Below, piece after piece: positions 50,511-61,460 of a stretch of DNA of 64,000 nt. The stretch's first letter is position 1. The number at the start of each line of letters is the position of its first letter. The stretch comes from Protonemura montana (taxonomy: Eukaryota > Arthropoda > Insecta > Plecoptera > Nemouridae): contig OX387603.1 of the NCBI GenBank assembly GCA_947568835.1, positions 9,607,943 to 9,671,942 of the forward strand, given 5' to 3'. The notes beneath the pieces are model-generated. The model was not told the DNA's origin and did not search any database. It was given only the letters and a program-made list of their open reading frames with translations. The position numbers and the translations under genes are program-made.

Positions 50511-52824
50511 TCAAAATTTCTCTCCGACCGGCTGGATTGTCAGTTCCCGCACCTGAATTAGAGAACACACATTTCATTAACGTTGATATCAGCACAAATT
50601 GCTAATTTAATTTGTAAGCACAACAAAACACCGACCTGCACATTCTCAGGAGTCCCCAAGACGTAGACGACGGCGTCAGCGATGTCCTTAGCCTCAATGT
50701 ACGGCTGAGTAGCAAGAAATGTCTCTGGAACGATCTCAGTCTTTACGAGACCTGGGCTTACACTCTGCAAAGGATTGTACTCTGGTAAATTTGCATCGAA
50801 CGCAGTAGCAAGAACATATGGCTATGGGAATGATGCAATACTTACAGTCACCTTGATGCGGCTGTTGAGGGCTACTAATTCTTTCGTCAGTGCTTCAGTG
50901 AGTGCCCTTACGGCGTGCTTGCTTGCTGTGTACATCCCAACGCCAGGGACATCAAGCACTTTGTGGCCGGCAACACTGAAAAAACAAGGATTTTCGAATT
51001 TTTCAGAGCCCATGATTGTTGAGGAAACATGGCTCTGTATGTGGTAACAGCTCTTTTAAGATGGGTTTGTAGTCCAAAAAAGAACTTTGTTTCCTGACAT
51101 TTTTTGACATTAAACGTTCTGCAATCCCCAGGATAACCAATAACGAGCTATAATTTATCATGCTCAAGATCAAATAACTAAAATCAATGTTGACATCCTC
51201 AAAGGTGATTTATTTTTTATTTATTTATTTATTATTCATCCCAATTGAATTGTTAAACAATATTGGACATGTCAGTAAAAAGTAAAATCAGAAGTTGATA
51301 AAAGTGAGTCTGATGTTAGTGGTAGCCTACCTGCTAATGTTAATGATGTGTCCATCATTCACCCCTCGGGCCTGCATCGACTTGATGGCCTCACGGCTGC
51401 AAATGCTCAGCGCTAGGACGTTCACATCCAGAATAGTCTTCCAGTTTTCCGTCTTAGAATCTGGGAATTACAAAAAAAGAAACGTCTCGGATAAGCTTTA
51501 AGAGAGTCTCGTCACCGAACGGTTTGGCGTGCTGTAAACACCGGTTCGCATGAGATCAACGAAGATAAGCCACACTGCGATAAGCGTCAGGTATTGGATG
51601 GGTGACCGCCTTACACATGACCAGTTCTGTTCAGGAGAGAGGTTGGAGGGATGAAAGTATGTACAACAAATTCATTCGCCTTGCTTGTCAACCTCTCGAC
51701 AGTATGGATTTGTGGAGGAATCCTGCTGTTCAAGTTGTACCGTCCTTCGGAAGGGACTTTACGCCGGTGGTCCCCTTGGTGCTCATCGATAGGAGTAGGC
51801 TTCGTACCAGCACCGGGTTTCTCCTCCTCCCTTCTAGACTAGGTTACGTTTATCATCATACTCATCATCATCTACTCATTCACCGACGCCATTAGACCAG
51901 TGCCCCAGGGCCCGTTGTCAAAACAGTGCGTCGTTAAACACAATAATCAATCCAAGTCTCGACACTGATGCAACTTAGCACGACCTGAGTCGTCGTTGCT
52001 AGTAGGATTAAGTGTTGGCAACTCCCCGGTGGTGAATATTTAAGTTTGTGTCATCATTATTATGCTGTAAAATGAACTTCCGTTGGGCTGATCATCAGAC
52101 AGCCATAAGCTAACGTGAACTGCATGAAATTAATTCTAATTAAATGCTAAATGCTTATTGAAGTGAGTAGGAAACCTTGCACCAGTATAATTCGGTCAAG
52201 TGGCAAGGTCAAGATGACAACACACGACTTCAGTTCATGGGATGCCTTAATTTAACCACATCAACATTTCAACTAGACAGCATTGAAATCATTCACGTTC
52301 ACACACAAGTTTGCATTTTGGAATAAACCGAAAATTAAACATACGTGCAAGATTAGAATCAGTGGGGCCGACACCAGCATTGTTGACAAGCACATCTACG
52401 CCGCCCAAGTTCTTTGTAGCCCAAGCGAAGGCGGCCAAGATGTCCTCCTCCTTCGACACGTCCCCTGCAAAGGGGTACAGCTTCCCTGAAGCGCCCTTCA
52501 AGTCTGTCTGCAACTCCTACAACAAACTCACCAAGATTAGAGGCAAGAACGATGGAGAATAGACTAAAAGACAGTTAAAAATTATGTCAAGTTCAACTGA
52601 GAGTCTCGACGGGGTTTACAGAGGTTGACAACAAGGGTTAACAAAGATGTAACAAGAAATATGCGATAATATTTTAGAGTACGGTCACTTACCTCTACTC
52701 TCTCCACCCTTCTCGCCACCCCGACGACTTTTAACCCCTTGCGCACCAATTCTTGCGCAATGGCTGCTCCAATGCCTGAACTCGCCCCCGTCACCAATGC
52801 AACCCTTCCGTTCCAGCGATCCAT
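50511..52824 (-). CDS. Short-chain dehydrogenase/reductase, DHRS11-like, complete (6 exons)
   Basis: An NAD(P)H-dependent oxidoreductase of the classical SDR family, probably cytosolic. Minus-strand exons: 52693-52824, 52345-52516, 51331-51460, 50846-50975, 50636-50764, 50511-50552. They total 735 nt, 244 residues plus stop, and all phases agree. Motifs: TGASSGIG near residues 12-19 (cofactor-binding), NNAG in [26 protein letters not shown] (catalytic Ser), MYTASKHAV (catalytic Tyr-x-x-x-Lys) and [10 protein letters not shown]. It ends [13 protein letters not shown]. Length and motif spacing match DHRS11 and the related arthropod farnesol-dehydrogenase-like enzymes. The substrate cannot be told from sequence. 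The catalytic set is complete, so it should be active. A SINE sits in its second intron. Confidence 0.95.
51506..51955 (+). mobile_element. Full-length 5S-derived SINE in an SDR intron
   Basis: Inserted antisense to the dehydrogenase gene. It shows the 5S-like head (caccgaacggtttggcg, then gtattggatgggtgacc), the central block (cctctcgacagtatgga to ggtccccttggtgctca) and the tail (gtcaaaacagtgcgtcgtt, then an AATCAA end). Length is about 450 bp. It serves as the best reference copy in this window. Confidence 0.88.
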
Positions 52825-55800
52825 TATTTTGATTCTGAGAGGGGCACTTGTATAGACTTCGCCGGTCAGTGTCTACGAGCAGACTGGCTGCTTGGTGACC
52901 TAATTATTATCTTTTGTGTCTGCTTCGTCATCATGAGATATCTAATCGTAGCTTGAGAGGTAATTGGTTTCTATATTGTAACATGCAATTTCGGGCATAT
53001 GTCTTGCAATTTCATCTTGGGTCTATAGCCGTTGAGTACTGCTAATCATATAGTTATATAATATAGGTGTGCGTAGGATTATTCGGCAACCTTAAGTATA
53101 TAGATAAACACAAGGCCAAAGTCAAAGATGAGTATGAGAATATATAATTTAAAATAATGAATACTTATGAGGACTATAACCATCTCAGGTCAGGTTTTTC
53201 AGTAGTCAGCTAAGAACCAAATAGTCCGCCAATTCATTAAATGCCAGGCAACCGCCAATCAGAGGATGTTTTTTGTTTGTTAACGTTCTGTTAATTACTT
53301 AACGGATCACTGCAAAACGGGCCTTAAGAATAGAACGATTCGATAATTCTCCAACCTGTTCGCTAAATGTTTTCTCTAGTTGCCAGTGCCACTTGACGTC
53401 GAGTGTCACCTACTTGACGTTAAGCAACACATCCCTCGAGTGTTATGCCAAAATTTGTTGTTGCCCGATAATCAAATATGGTTTTGAAATAAACTGTGAG
53501 ATGCGATGGACTTTTGGAATGAGAAAGCAAAGATTTCAGAGTGATAAGAAGATGTGGTTTGTTCTTGGCATACGTCATTAGTACAATGATTTCGAGGAGA
53601 CCTAACATTTTCATTTAAATCGGTCGAGTCGTAAAAGCGTAAGTGCGTTTACAAGGACTCGCAAAAAATAACAACGGCAATAGTAATAATAATAGTTTAT
53701 TCGAAAATTGAACAGAACATTTCGATCAGCATAAATCGAACGACAGACAGACATAGACGTGAAATAGAATAAGTTGAAAGTTCAACAAGACGTCGCCGTT
53801 ATAATCGAGTGTGAAATATACGACGCGATAGAGTACTTGAGAAGGAAAGCTTACTTTGGTTGAGCCGCTTTCAACAATGTCCTCTTGAAAAGACATGCTT
53901 GTATTGGATCAATCTTTATCAACATTCAACAATGGTTCTTTCGAAAAGATCATCTGCGTTTGACACAATCTTCATCAACATCCAACAATGTTATTTTTAA
54001 AGACATACGTGCATTGGATCAATCTTCATCAACTCTCAATCAACAATGTTCTTTCGAAAAGACCAGGTGCTTTCGAATCAATCTTTATCAACATTCAACA
54101 ATGTCTATAGTGGTCAGCACCAATCGAAACAATTGTGACAACCGAAGGACAAATTGATATGTTGATCACAAAGTAATACCCAGGCAAATCGAAATCTACT
54201 GACTAATAAGTCTTCTAGTTGTCGGTAAAATGAATTGTGGTTTCGTTTCAACGACGGAATACGTTACCTAATTGTAATATCATAAGAAATGAAGCGAGCT
54301 AATGAATCGCTTAATATAAGTGCTTCAAAGATGTTTATAATTATTTTTATGTTAATATACTTATCACCTAATTATTAATCATTTTGTTTCTAGTTAAATT
54401 GTTATTGAGAGTTCGCTTGTATTGCCCCGCGTTTGGTAAGACAAGTGAAATCTTTACCCAAGAACTAACCTGAGTTACCTACCCAGCTGGATGCTCGTCA
54501 AATACGAGGTGAACAATCTGTTCAAAATCTCCAAGAAAAATAAGCTTTTTAGTTATCAAGCATTATTATATGGTTTGATATTGTATTAGCTTCAACTAAA
54601 ACGTGAAAATTTGTGCAATTATTTTGTTTGTCTTTTTCTTTGAGGCAGATTAGCCAAATTTTAGTTTTCAACGATGAGCTGCTGGTTTTAAAATTAACCC
54701 TTATAGTAGATTTATTCTTGGAGTTTCTAAGCTTTACTATGAAATTGGAACCCTTTTTTTTTCAAGTGTATCAGGTGTATCAGGGTTTAACCCCTTTTGG
54801 AACGATTTTGTCTCTCTGCCCTGTATTTCGATTTCGGGACCAATCATAATAACAACTATCGAGAACAGTGTCAAATAGACCATGGTCCGGACAACGAATA
54901 ATTCTTTAGAAGCGACTTAGAATCGATTTGACTGCAGCAAACTTACAATCTGTTGTCATTTATTTAATTTATTTCACTTCTAACTTGTAATAAATATAAT
55001 AATAAAAGACACTGGGGTTTTGAAACTATTAAACATATGCAGTCTTGTCCCATCCAAAAGATTTACAGAAAAATTTTGGAATAGATTTGGTTAAATATTT
55101 CGTAGCGTATAAACGTTGGATTTTTATTTTTCAAAAGTAGCCAGCGGGCGCCCTCTGGATTGGTGCACTCCCATTGTAGTTGCAACGTAATTTTCGCCCA
55201 ATAACAAACAGCTGAGCCATTCAAGAGGCACGAAACGAAAACCTAATTGCTAAAATATCGCTAAGGCATGTAATAATATTAAAATGTTCAACCTATGGAG
55301 CTTGCAGCCTGGCAAAGACCTCACATCAAACCCCGCTAGCCGCGCTAAACTGCAGGGTGTTGAGTGACCAAAACCAGCCCCAAAACTTTGTGTCACCACC
55401 TAGCTATAAACCTAATTATTGAGTCGTCGTTAGGCGCGTAATCAATCGATTAATTAGTCTCTTGATTAGTCCTGAACCGTTAAGACTAGGTATAATTGAT
55501 CGTTTAAATTATTTCTAAATAGTATATCTAAGAAAAATCGTTTTAAAATTTCGTGAATAATTATCGATATATTCTTCACCGTAAATTTAACGAGTGTGAA
55601 TTAGTAATAATCATTATTTTATGTGAGGTCTGAGATATATTATAATATAGGCAGGTTTTACTACGATACGGGAGTGAAGGGACTTGGTGCTCTGACCATT
55701 ACCTATCTCGTGTCCCGCTCCCATATTCGTAGGTAATGTGAATCAGATTTTTGGAGTTTTATATACAAGTGTGGCAGGACATCAGCCTCTACGGCTGCCT

Positions 55801-57240
55801 AAAAGCTATTTCAACTTCTTGCTCAAAGCACCACGTTAGTAAATTTCATAGATATAAGATACATTATTAATCATTTTATAATTCTAAAGATACCAGTTTC
55901 GAATTTTTTTAGCATGCAATCGATTCTATGCCGTTACGATGTGACATATTGTACGTCTCAAAAACTCAGGTGCATTGTTGTTTGAAGTTTGCAAGTGGCA
56001 ATTAGGAGGGCCTTTGTTCGATTCGTGTTTATCTTGTTAGGTGTCAACCAGTCTCGAATTGACCATCTAGGCTGTGTTGCCAACTCACATACCTTCATTC
56101 TTCCCGTCAGGTGATCACCCAGAAATACAATTGCACTGCAATGAAATGCATTCGATAACGAAGCCAAATCAATCAATTCTGAAAGCTAACATGTTTCAGA
56201 GGCAAGTTTTGACTTCTACAAATATCCAATATTAGAAAGCGACGCACCTGAGTTTTTGGAATACACTTTCGTGCAAAGCATGGCTTCGAAAGGCTTGTAT
56301 GTAAACAGATACAATATATTTTGTTTTGCCTGGTAGCCATGATAATTAATTTTAAGCCAATTAGTTGGTTGATAAGGTTAAAGATAGATCAATTTCAACG
56401 TTCTACCAAAAAGATCACGAGGTAATTTTTTTTTTACAATCACAAATCACAATTTTAAATTTTGCTCAAGCTCAAAGCTTAACATGATATTTCCGAACCA
56501 GTCAACATAGAGAAAATCTGCAAGAAAATATCGATTCATAATACCAATTTTATCATATTTTGATCTATCCATTCAGAGAGAAGGCCTGCCTTCAAAAGAA
56601 AAACCACCACCGAAAAATAGGTCTTTGATCTCAAAATCCAGCCATAATAATTTGTTAGCTCAATAATTTTACTCCAGCACACGCCAAGCAAAGTTTCAGA
56701 GACAGTGACAAAGTTTGTCAGTTTTCATGAAGACTTTCGAGTAATTATTTGAAACATAGTCCAACTATAGGACTTTCAGATACTTTTCAAAGGTCAATTA
56801 TTTTCATGGAATAACTAGAGTTAATTGTCGCTCACTTACTAACTACAGTAGATTTTTGATTTTTTTTCTGAGAAAGTCCAGGACGCATTTGGTCCGTGGG
56901 TTAGTAACATTGTTTTCGTGCACTGTTCAAGATCACCATAAAATCGGATGAAAGTTACGAAAAGAAATTTCACTGATAACTTCAAAGTTTTCTAGAGAGA
57001 TAGTAATTTTATTTCGTAGTGAAGCTGAAAAGATTGAAAAAAAAACAACTCGGTAACGTGGTATATCGTATGCTTTTAGATACGCTAGAAGTTTTAGATA
57101 CCTACAGATGTATTGCTGGCGGCAAAAGGTGATAAGCTTAAGCTTCGGCAACATCGTTTCTGAGCCAAGATGGTCACGTCCACGAATCGTCGTTTAGTTC
57201 GGCGTCGATTCTGCGACCACGTCGCTGTCGCGTCTATCGT
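52825..57240. other. Gene-poor AT-rich intergenic region
   Basis: Upstream of the dehydrogenase gene, whose promoter should lie just above 52824. Apart from the tandem repeat at 53873-54105 I recognise no gene, RNA or mobile element. Open frames here are short and lack coding composition. Confidence 0.6.
53873..54105 (+). repeat. Tandem repeat, about 56-bp unit, 4 copies
   Basis: Each unit starts with aacaatg and ends near atcaacattc. Internal matches include 'tttcgaaaaga' and 'atcaatctt'. Copies are diverged from one another. No transcription-related role is evident. Confidence 0.8.
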
Positions 57241-57241
57241 G

Positions 57242-57399
57242 CTAAAGGAGGACGTGGCCGTCGGTGGCGACGATGCCGTATCGAATGGCGACGGCGTTGA
57301 CGGCGTCCCGAGCGTTCAAACCGGCGTCGGTCGAGCGTCGGGGCTTCCCGCATGTCACTGGAGCGAACAGAACGCCATCTTCTGCTCTTTCGACTCCTC
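57242..57399 (-). other. GC-rich island with possible terminal exon
   Basis: GC content jumps compared with the flanks. An acceptor-like tttcttttag ends at 57400. In phase 0 it gives a 14-residue end (EESKEQKMAFCSLQ, stop at 57355-57357). In phase 1 it gives about 51 residues to a TAG at 57242-57244. On the plus strand a 77-codon frame opens at 57170. It could be a last or alternative exon of the aldo-keto reductase gene, or an exon of an unseen gene. Evidence is weak. Confidence 0.3.
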
Positions 57400-57769
57400 C
57401 TAAAAGAAAGAATTGGGATTAGTTGAAATCTTATTTAAATTGCAAACGCTTGTAATGCGTGGGGTATTTTATTATTATGATCACTATAGCCGTCCCCGTT
57501 TGGGCATCAATTTTTGAGACGGTTTTAGTGTTCATAATTATAGAATTGTGATTGTTTTGGGCTATTGATTTTAAAATGCTTCACAAGGAAAATAAATTGG
57601 AATACTTGGTTAAAATAGGGTCTGAAAGTGAAACCTTAGATCACGAATACAGGACAGCAAAAACTTGTAAAAATAAACACAGAAATTACCTGTACCCTGT
57701 CTAAAGCATTTGATTGTTTTACATAATTGAAATTTTCTGAAAGCATTGGGAGGAAACCGGGATGGTGGG

Positions 57770-57910
57770 GTGACAGATCGTCTGGCTTGCATCCCGGAGT
57801 TCCCAAGTTCGACCCTGGTAACCGGTTTTCCGTGATTTTCTACAATTACTCCGCAAAACCACGTGCTTGAATTCACGTCAGTCTTCTTACCCCCTCTCGA
57901 ACAAGGAAAT
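57770..57910 (+). repeat. Possible tRNA-derived SINE relic
   Basis: Has 'aagttcgaccctggta', close to a B-box, and a weak A-box-like stretch upstream, followed by 'ggttttccgtgattttc', a phrase common at the body of tRNA-derived SINEs. No clear ends. Confidence 0.35.
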
Positions 57911-58165
57911 AAGGCACTAGTAGCGAAAGGGGCTACCAAAAATATTTAGCACGCACTACCCTTCCAAATCAATTCTTCTCCACCACCCATATACGCATGT
58001 TATTTAAGTAACCCATCAACACCTCAAAGTGCATAGTGCTTTTCTTCCCAATCGCAGACACTTTTGGTGGTTTAGTACCTGGATGGACTCCTCCTTAGGC
58101 GAGGCCTCTCCGTTCTGGCTGCCGCTCCCCCCGGTAACCGAGCCACCCGGGGGGCACATTGATTG

Positions 58166-60497
58166 TCATCTAAGCGCCAGCGTGGACACCATCGGCGGGC
58201 GCATGGGCTTGTTGTCGAGGATACGCTCAAGGTCTCCCATCATTGTCGCATTCAGCTTCGGCACCAGCTGGAAACAACGAAACTCTTCTCTTAGCAAACT
58301 GTATCAGTAATTCACAAATACGGATTGTATGTGGTATAAGTATTGAGTTTATAGATGGAAAGCATTAGTGTTTCTCTTTCTGCTGAGCAAACGAGCCGGC
58401 AAAACGCAGTAACGGTAGGTGACACCTGATGGCGCTTGCGGCCACTCCTTTTAGAAAACCTCTAAAATTAAATAATTACGACTCAAAACGTCGGTACAGG
58501 TAAATAAATCGTTGAGGTGAGTATTAATAAAGATTAATTAAGTGTAACCCAGTCTTAACGCTCGAAGCGACGGTGTCTCCACCTAGAAGTATCACCTATT
58601 TTTTACGCTAAAGTAATCAACCTCTCGACAGCATGGATTTGTGGAGGGATCCTGCATTCGAGTTGTACCGTCCTTTGGAAGGGACGGTAAGCCGATGGTC
58701 CCCTTGGTGCTCTTCGACAGGAGTAGGCTTCGTGCCAGCACCCGGTTTCTCCTCCTCCCTTCTAGGCTAAATTACGTTCATCATCATCCACTCATTCCCC
58801 GACGCCATTAGACCAGTGCCGCATGGCCAGATGTCAAAACAGTGCGTCGTTAAACACCACAAATCAATCGATCAATTATTTATGTTAATGACTGTGAATC
58901 TGTTCCAATTATACCCGCAGTAACAAAAGATAGTAGATTTTAGAAACTCTGTCAAGCGATCTCAGCATCTCCATGGCTACTAAAAGTTGAATCTCCCATT
59001 GAATCTCATTTTTTCTTGGTAGTATTTTTTGTTTTCAAAGCTGGAAACGAAAATTACTAATTTAAGAACATTTGAGAATGCATCGGAATATGGCATTCAT
59101 TCAGTCATGTGCTTGCAACTCAGTCATGCAACTGGCAATGGCTACGGCCGTGGTACACTTGATCAGGTTGCACAATTTTTTCGGCCAGTTGATTTTTTAG
59201 AGAGATTTTACACCAAAGTCTCTCTTTGTAGTAAAAATTGTATTGCAGCGTGAAGACAATAAGCGATAGAAAGATAACCAAGACAAGCCAGCGGACCGCT
59301 GTTCATTAGAGAGTTCAACGCGTTCCTACCTGCAAACTCTGTATGTTCTCGTAGAGCTGGTCTACGGTGGCTGCGCCAAGAAGCAAGCACTGCACGTTCT
59401 CATTCTTCAAGCACCATGCGATGGCCAGCTGGGAGACTGTGCAGCCGAGACGGTCTGCCAACGCTGAGATGTCTCGCACCTTCTCCTGTTGCCTTCGGAC
59501 TTCATCTTCAGCAGTGCCACCCCCGCCGCCCCCACCACCGCCACGGTCTTTCAGCCACGTATAGCCCTGAAAGGTGGACATATTCGACGCACCATTAGTA
59601 TGGCATGGCTTAAAGGTGGATCGATCAGTTGCAAGACGTCAAATTATTTAAAAAAATTACGCTAGAAAAACAAAATATTTCCATCGTTTTTTTTTTAATT
59701 AGTCAATGTTTGTCGTTGATTATTAAAAGAACATTATGGGCCATCTGCTAGTTGACAATTTCTGATGGTATTGGTATTGGTTTAGAGATTTTCTGCAGCG
59801 TTTCAGTTCTGGCGGTGCTCAGATGAGTAATCCACTAACTCTAAACTCACTGACTCATTAAATCATTAACTCACTAACTCACTACCTCACTAGTCTTACT
59901 AGTCTTTCTAAGATGCGATGGTAGGGGGTCTGATGATAAACGGAAAGAAATAAGAGAATTTTGCTTCTATGGGAGAGCTCCCAGGTTATGACCAACACGT
60001 CTCTTCTTAAGTCCTGTAAATCATTTCTCAAAATTACGGATTCCTCGATGGATTTTTGCCAAGGAAATATTGATAAGCATGGTGCAAGCAATGCCCACCC
60101 AACCCCCTTTCCTCGAACAGAATTATGCGTCACAGAAATCTTTCAAAGACCAGGAGAGTTCGATGCACGTACCTCTTTGTTCGCGGCTGCACGTTCGTCC
60201 TCGGTCCAGCTGAACGAAGAGTACTTGTTCTGCAACAAAGGGAACAACGTCATAGCCGAGGTGAGGGCTTGAAACAGATTTTACAATTATCGAGATTTAT
60301 CATAGAACCGTATCTGGTTTGATGCTGGTACATAAATTGATATTGCTTGCTAAGGAAGCTCTCTTGTTAGCATGGAGCTAGAAAAAAAGAGTGTACCTTG
60401 AATGAGGACCGTGCAAAGAGGGAGATGACGCCGCCGTCCTCGTGGCGGCCGGAAACCAGGCCCATCGTGATCGGCGACCAGGCCATCAGACCCACAC
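58166..60497 (-). CDS. Kv channel beta-subunit-like aldo-keto reductase, C-terminal four exons only
   Basis: Kv-beta proteins are NADPH-binding aldo-keto reductases that attach to voltage-gated K+ channel tetramers in the cytoplasm. Minus-strand exons: 60397-60497, 60173-60229, 59330-59566 and 58166-58267, with phases in agreement. They encode VGLMAWSPITMGLVSGRHED, NKYSSFSWTEDERAAANKE, GYTWLKD, a run of nine Gly, LADRLGCTVSQLAIAWCLKN, LLLGAATVDQLYENI and a final LVPKLNATMMGDLERILDNK-PMRPPMVSTLALR. This is the cofactor-binding C-terminal part of the barrel. The N-terminal exons with the catalytic Asp and Tyr are not found between 60498 and 61460. They may lie beyond the window, with the next gene inside an intron, or the gene may be truncated. 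Confidence 0.88.
58616..58877 (+). mobile_element. 5'-truncated SINE copy between the last two AKR exons
   Basis: Contains the central block and tail of the same SINE family as the copy at 51506-51955, without the 5S-like head. It lies antisense in the last intron of the aldo-keto reductase gene and ends with an AATCAATCGATCAA run. Confidence 0.85.
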
Positions 60498-61460
60498 CTG
60501 GAAGCAAAGGAGCAGTCAAATGGAGGAAGCCTTGCCCGGTAATGGAACAGTGTCCAAATATTGGGGAAGGGGGGGGGGAGGGGGGAGGGGTTCATATTTC
60601 CTTACAGATCAACTCAAACGAAACTTTGCGAATAATGCTCAATGCTAGTTGCGCTTGGTCAGTGACTTACTTTTAGAGTGACCTTTGCAACGGGAATGTG
60701 TCGCTAATGTCTGTGTGTACTGTGTGTACTTTTGTGTTGATATACTCGTCGTATATCAACACAAAAATAGATAACCTTGCCAGTTAATTTCCCTCCATGT
60801 GATAGCGAGTCATTAAAACTTGGTAAAACGATTGCTGTTCAATGTTGAGGTACCCGAAAATTATATTTACATTGAGTGCCGTTCTCAAATCTTTTTTACA
60901 ATATATCAGAATAATGAAGTAAATTAACTGATTTCCTTTCATTTTACAAAGATTTGTTTAAATGCATTTGCTGCATTTACATTTACATAATTGGGAACTG
61001 TAGGAACTATATTCTCCAAGGCACATTCTGGGAATCACGACGATTTTCTTCATGTAATTGCATATTCTTTGACATTTTGACCGATATTGTTCTTGCGTAT
61101 AAAGTAGGAGTATACAGATCCATTCATTTTCAACTCGTCTGCCATCTCAGTCCATGGTTGGAGCACGGAAAGTTTAGCCAAATAGTGGTGGCACTTTTGT
61201 GTTTTTAAGAGTGTCAACTCTCTCATGGGAGGCGTACATCAGAATGGGATGAATTAGATTTAAATGTAGTCATTGCGTAACTTGAAAAGCAGCCCTCGAC
61301 ACATCGAAATGTATTCGCGTCCAAACAACCTAAAACGACGATAACAACGCAATTATCCACTATCACTTGCCCCTGCCACCTTCGCGGAAGCCACCGCTAT
61401 CAACCAGCCGACCACCTTGACTAGTGCACAAAGTCGGCGTCACCGCGTTCAGTGGTGAGG
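60498..61460. other. Intron or intergenic DNA between the AKR exons and the GPS-module gene
   Basis: No aldo-keto reductase exon is recognisable on the minus strand. It contains a G-rich tract at about 60569-60590, the hairpin at 60730-60766, and, near its right end, the likely promoter and 5' leader of the plus-strand gene that starts at 61461. Confidence 0.6.
60730..60766. repeat. Perfect hairpin (16-bp stem, 5-nt loop)
   Basis: ttttgtgttgatatac pairs fully with gtatatcaacacaaaa around the loop tcgtc. The stem is AT-rich. It could be a foldback relic. No function is shown. Confidence 0.85.
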
